Shown piece after piece: positions 22,256 to 23,020 of a DNA stretch of 23,020 nt. The notes under the pieces are model-generated. The model saw only the letters and a program-made list of their open reading frames with translations. It was not told the DNA's origin and did no database searches. The DNA comes from JBDSKH01 sp035556655 (GTDB taxonomy: Bacteria; Actinomycetota; Actinomycetes; Actinomycetales; Microbacteriaceae): NCBI GenBank assembly GCA_035556655.1, contig DATMFW010000096.1:1-23020 (forward strand). The letters are read 5' to 3'. Made by a program: the position numbers and the translations under genes. Position 1 is the first letter of the stretch; each line of letters begins with the position of its first letter.

Positions 22256-22289
22256 GATGCGGGGGTCTGCTCCGGCCGGCCCCCGCATC
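22256..22289 (+). other. Intercistronic stem-loop in the ABC operon
   Basis: GATGCGGGGG pairs perfectly with CCCCCGCATC over 10 bp around a 14-base loop. It lies between the binding-protein stop (22228) and the permease start (22312). No T-run follows. Such structures often protect the upstream binding-protein mRNA and reduce permease expression, as between malE and malF; partial termination is the alternative. Confidence 0.65.
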
Positions 22290-22311
22290 ACCATCCAGGA
22301 GGAACGACGAA

Positions 22312-23020
22312 GTGAAGGCAGACCGGCGGTGGACGCCGTACGTGCTGGTGGCTCCCGCCGTGCTGGTCTTCGCGTTCGTGGTCCTGATCCCGGCGATCCT
22401 GAACACCGCGCTCAGCGTCATGGACTGGTCCGGCACCGACCAGATGCGCTTCGTCGGCCTCGACAACTTCTTCCGGGCATTCCGTGACGACATCTACCTG
22501 ATGGCGTACCGCAACACCTTCCTCTACATCGGCATGACCCTCGTTCTCGAGGTCCTGGTCGGGCTCGTCCTGGCGGGCCTGGTGACGATGCGCGGCACGC
22601 GCACCGCGTTCTACCGCATCGCGTTCTTCGTGCCGGTCATGCTTCCGATGGTCGTCATCGCCGTCCTGTGGTCGTTCGTCTACAGCGACGACATCGGCCT
22701 GATCAACACGGGGCTGCGCGGGATCGGCCTCGACGAGTGGGCGCCCGTGTGGCTCGGCGATCCGTCGACGGCGCTCATCGCCGTGAGCGTGGTGTCCGGG
22801 TGGATCTACGCGGGCTTCTACATGGCGATCTTCTACGCCGCGCTGCAGCGGATCCCCGCGAACATCGTCGAGGCTGCGACCCTCGACGGCGCCTCGCAGT
22901 GGCGCATCTTCTTCTCGGTACGGGTGCCGATGATCCGGCCCATCATCGAGATCGCGGTGCTGCTCTGCGTCACCGGCGCGTTCCAGAGCTTCGACCTGTT
23001 CTACGTCATGACCAACGGCG
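22312..23020 (+). CDS. Sugar ABC transporter permease, MalF-like, cut by window end
   Basis: The first 236 residues are present, from GTG with AGGAGG nine bases upstream. It is an inner-membrane permease of the binding-protein-dependent transport family. The N-terminal helix YVLVAPAVLVFAFVVLIPAIL is typical of the MalF/UgpA group, as is the FVGLDNFFRAFRD stretch after it. Further helices follow, and the cytoplasmic EAA loop that docks to the ATPase is clear (EAATLDGASQWRIFFSVRVP). No large extra periplasmic domain is inserted. It works with the lipoprotein encoded upstream; a second permease would be expected just beyond the window. The ATPase may be a shared MsiK-type protein encoded elsewhere, which cannot be checked here. 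Confidence 0.93.
   Translation, partial: MKADRRWTPYVLVAPAVLVFAFVVLIPAILNTALSVMDWSGTDQMRFVGLDNFFRAFRDDIYLMAYRNTFLYIGMTLVLEVLVGLVLAGLVTMRGTRTAFYRIAFFVPVMLPMVVIAVLWSFVYSDDIGLINTGLRGIGLDEWAPVWLGDPSTALIAVSVVSGWIYAGFYMAIFYAALQRIPANIVEAATLDGASQWRIFFSVRVPMIRPIIEIAVLLCVTGAFQSFDLFYVMTNG

Overview
The window is high-GC chromosomal DNA from an actinobacterium, most likely the family Microbacteriaceae (for example Microbacterium). Four things suggest this. The order glnA / RDD protein / DUF4191 / lipA / lipB / sucB (dlaT) / lpd / pepA matches the actinobacterial core order (as around Rv2213-Rv2220 in Mycobacterium). The primary sigma factor is actinobacterial, with a Lys/Ala-rich plus acidic N-terminus. 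Type IV topoisomerase B lies near rpoD. Many genes have a TANNNT -10 box only 6-7 bases before the start codon, i.e. leaderless mRNAs. The family-level assignment is inference. No rRNA, tRNA, CRISPR array or transposase was seen, and no gene-free gap exceeds about 155 bases.

Layout: (1) 1-3011: the 5' end of glnA with a two-site GlnR-type operator, then an RDD membrane protein, DUF4191 protein, and the lipA/lipB pair that makes the lipoyl cofactor. (2) 3120-4475: a membrane-anchored degenerate protein kinase (pseudokinase). (3) 4472-8978, minus strand: the E2 (sucB/dlaT) and E3 (lpd) subunits of 2-oxoacid dehydrogenases, which use the lipoyl group made by LipA/LipB, and leucyl aminopeptidase. 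(4) 9069-11322: PAC2 protein and an MFS permease. (5) 11455-14916: rpoD, then a MurT-like and GatD-like pair translationally coupled in tandem. (6) 14985-16714, minus strand: two overlapping alanine-racemase-like genes bracketed by copies of a short palindromic repeat. (7) 16797-20820: a small zinc-ribbon protein (DUF7455), DNA topoisomerase IV subunit B, and an overlapping polytopic membrane protein. (8) 20875-23020: a sugar ABC transporter operon (lipoprotein binding protein, stem-loop, first permease, cut by the window end) behind a 13-bp perfect palindromic operator.

The most unusual part is 12941-16714. MurT and GatD normally amidate the alpha-carboxyl of D-Glu in lipid II. Here both proteins contain no cysteine at all: the GatD glutaminase nucleophile is Ser91 and the MurT zinc-ribbon cysteines are gone. 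Next to them, two racemase-like proteins have lost opposite halves of the alanine racemase active site. One keeps the PLP lysine but lacks the catalytic-tyrosine segment. The other keeps the tyrosine segment but has Arg in place of the lysine and lacks most of the barrel. Because alanine racemase active sites form between two subunits, the pair could make one working heterodimeric site. Microbacteriaceae often have group-B peptidoglycan, cross-linked through that same D-Glu carboxyl, so this cluster may be a repurposed peptidoglycan-branching system. That last step is hypothesis.
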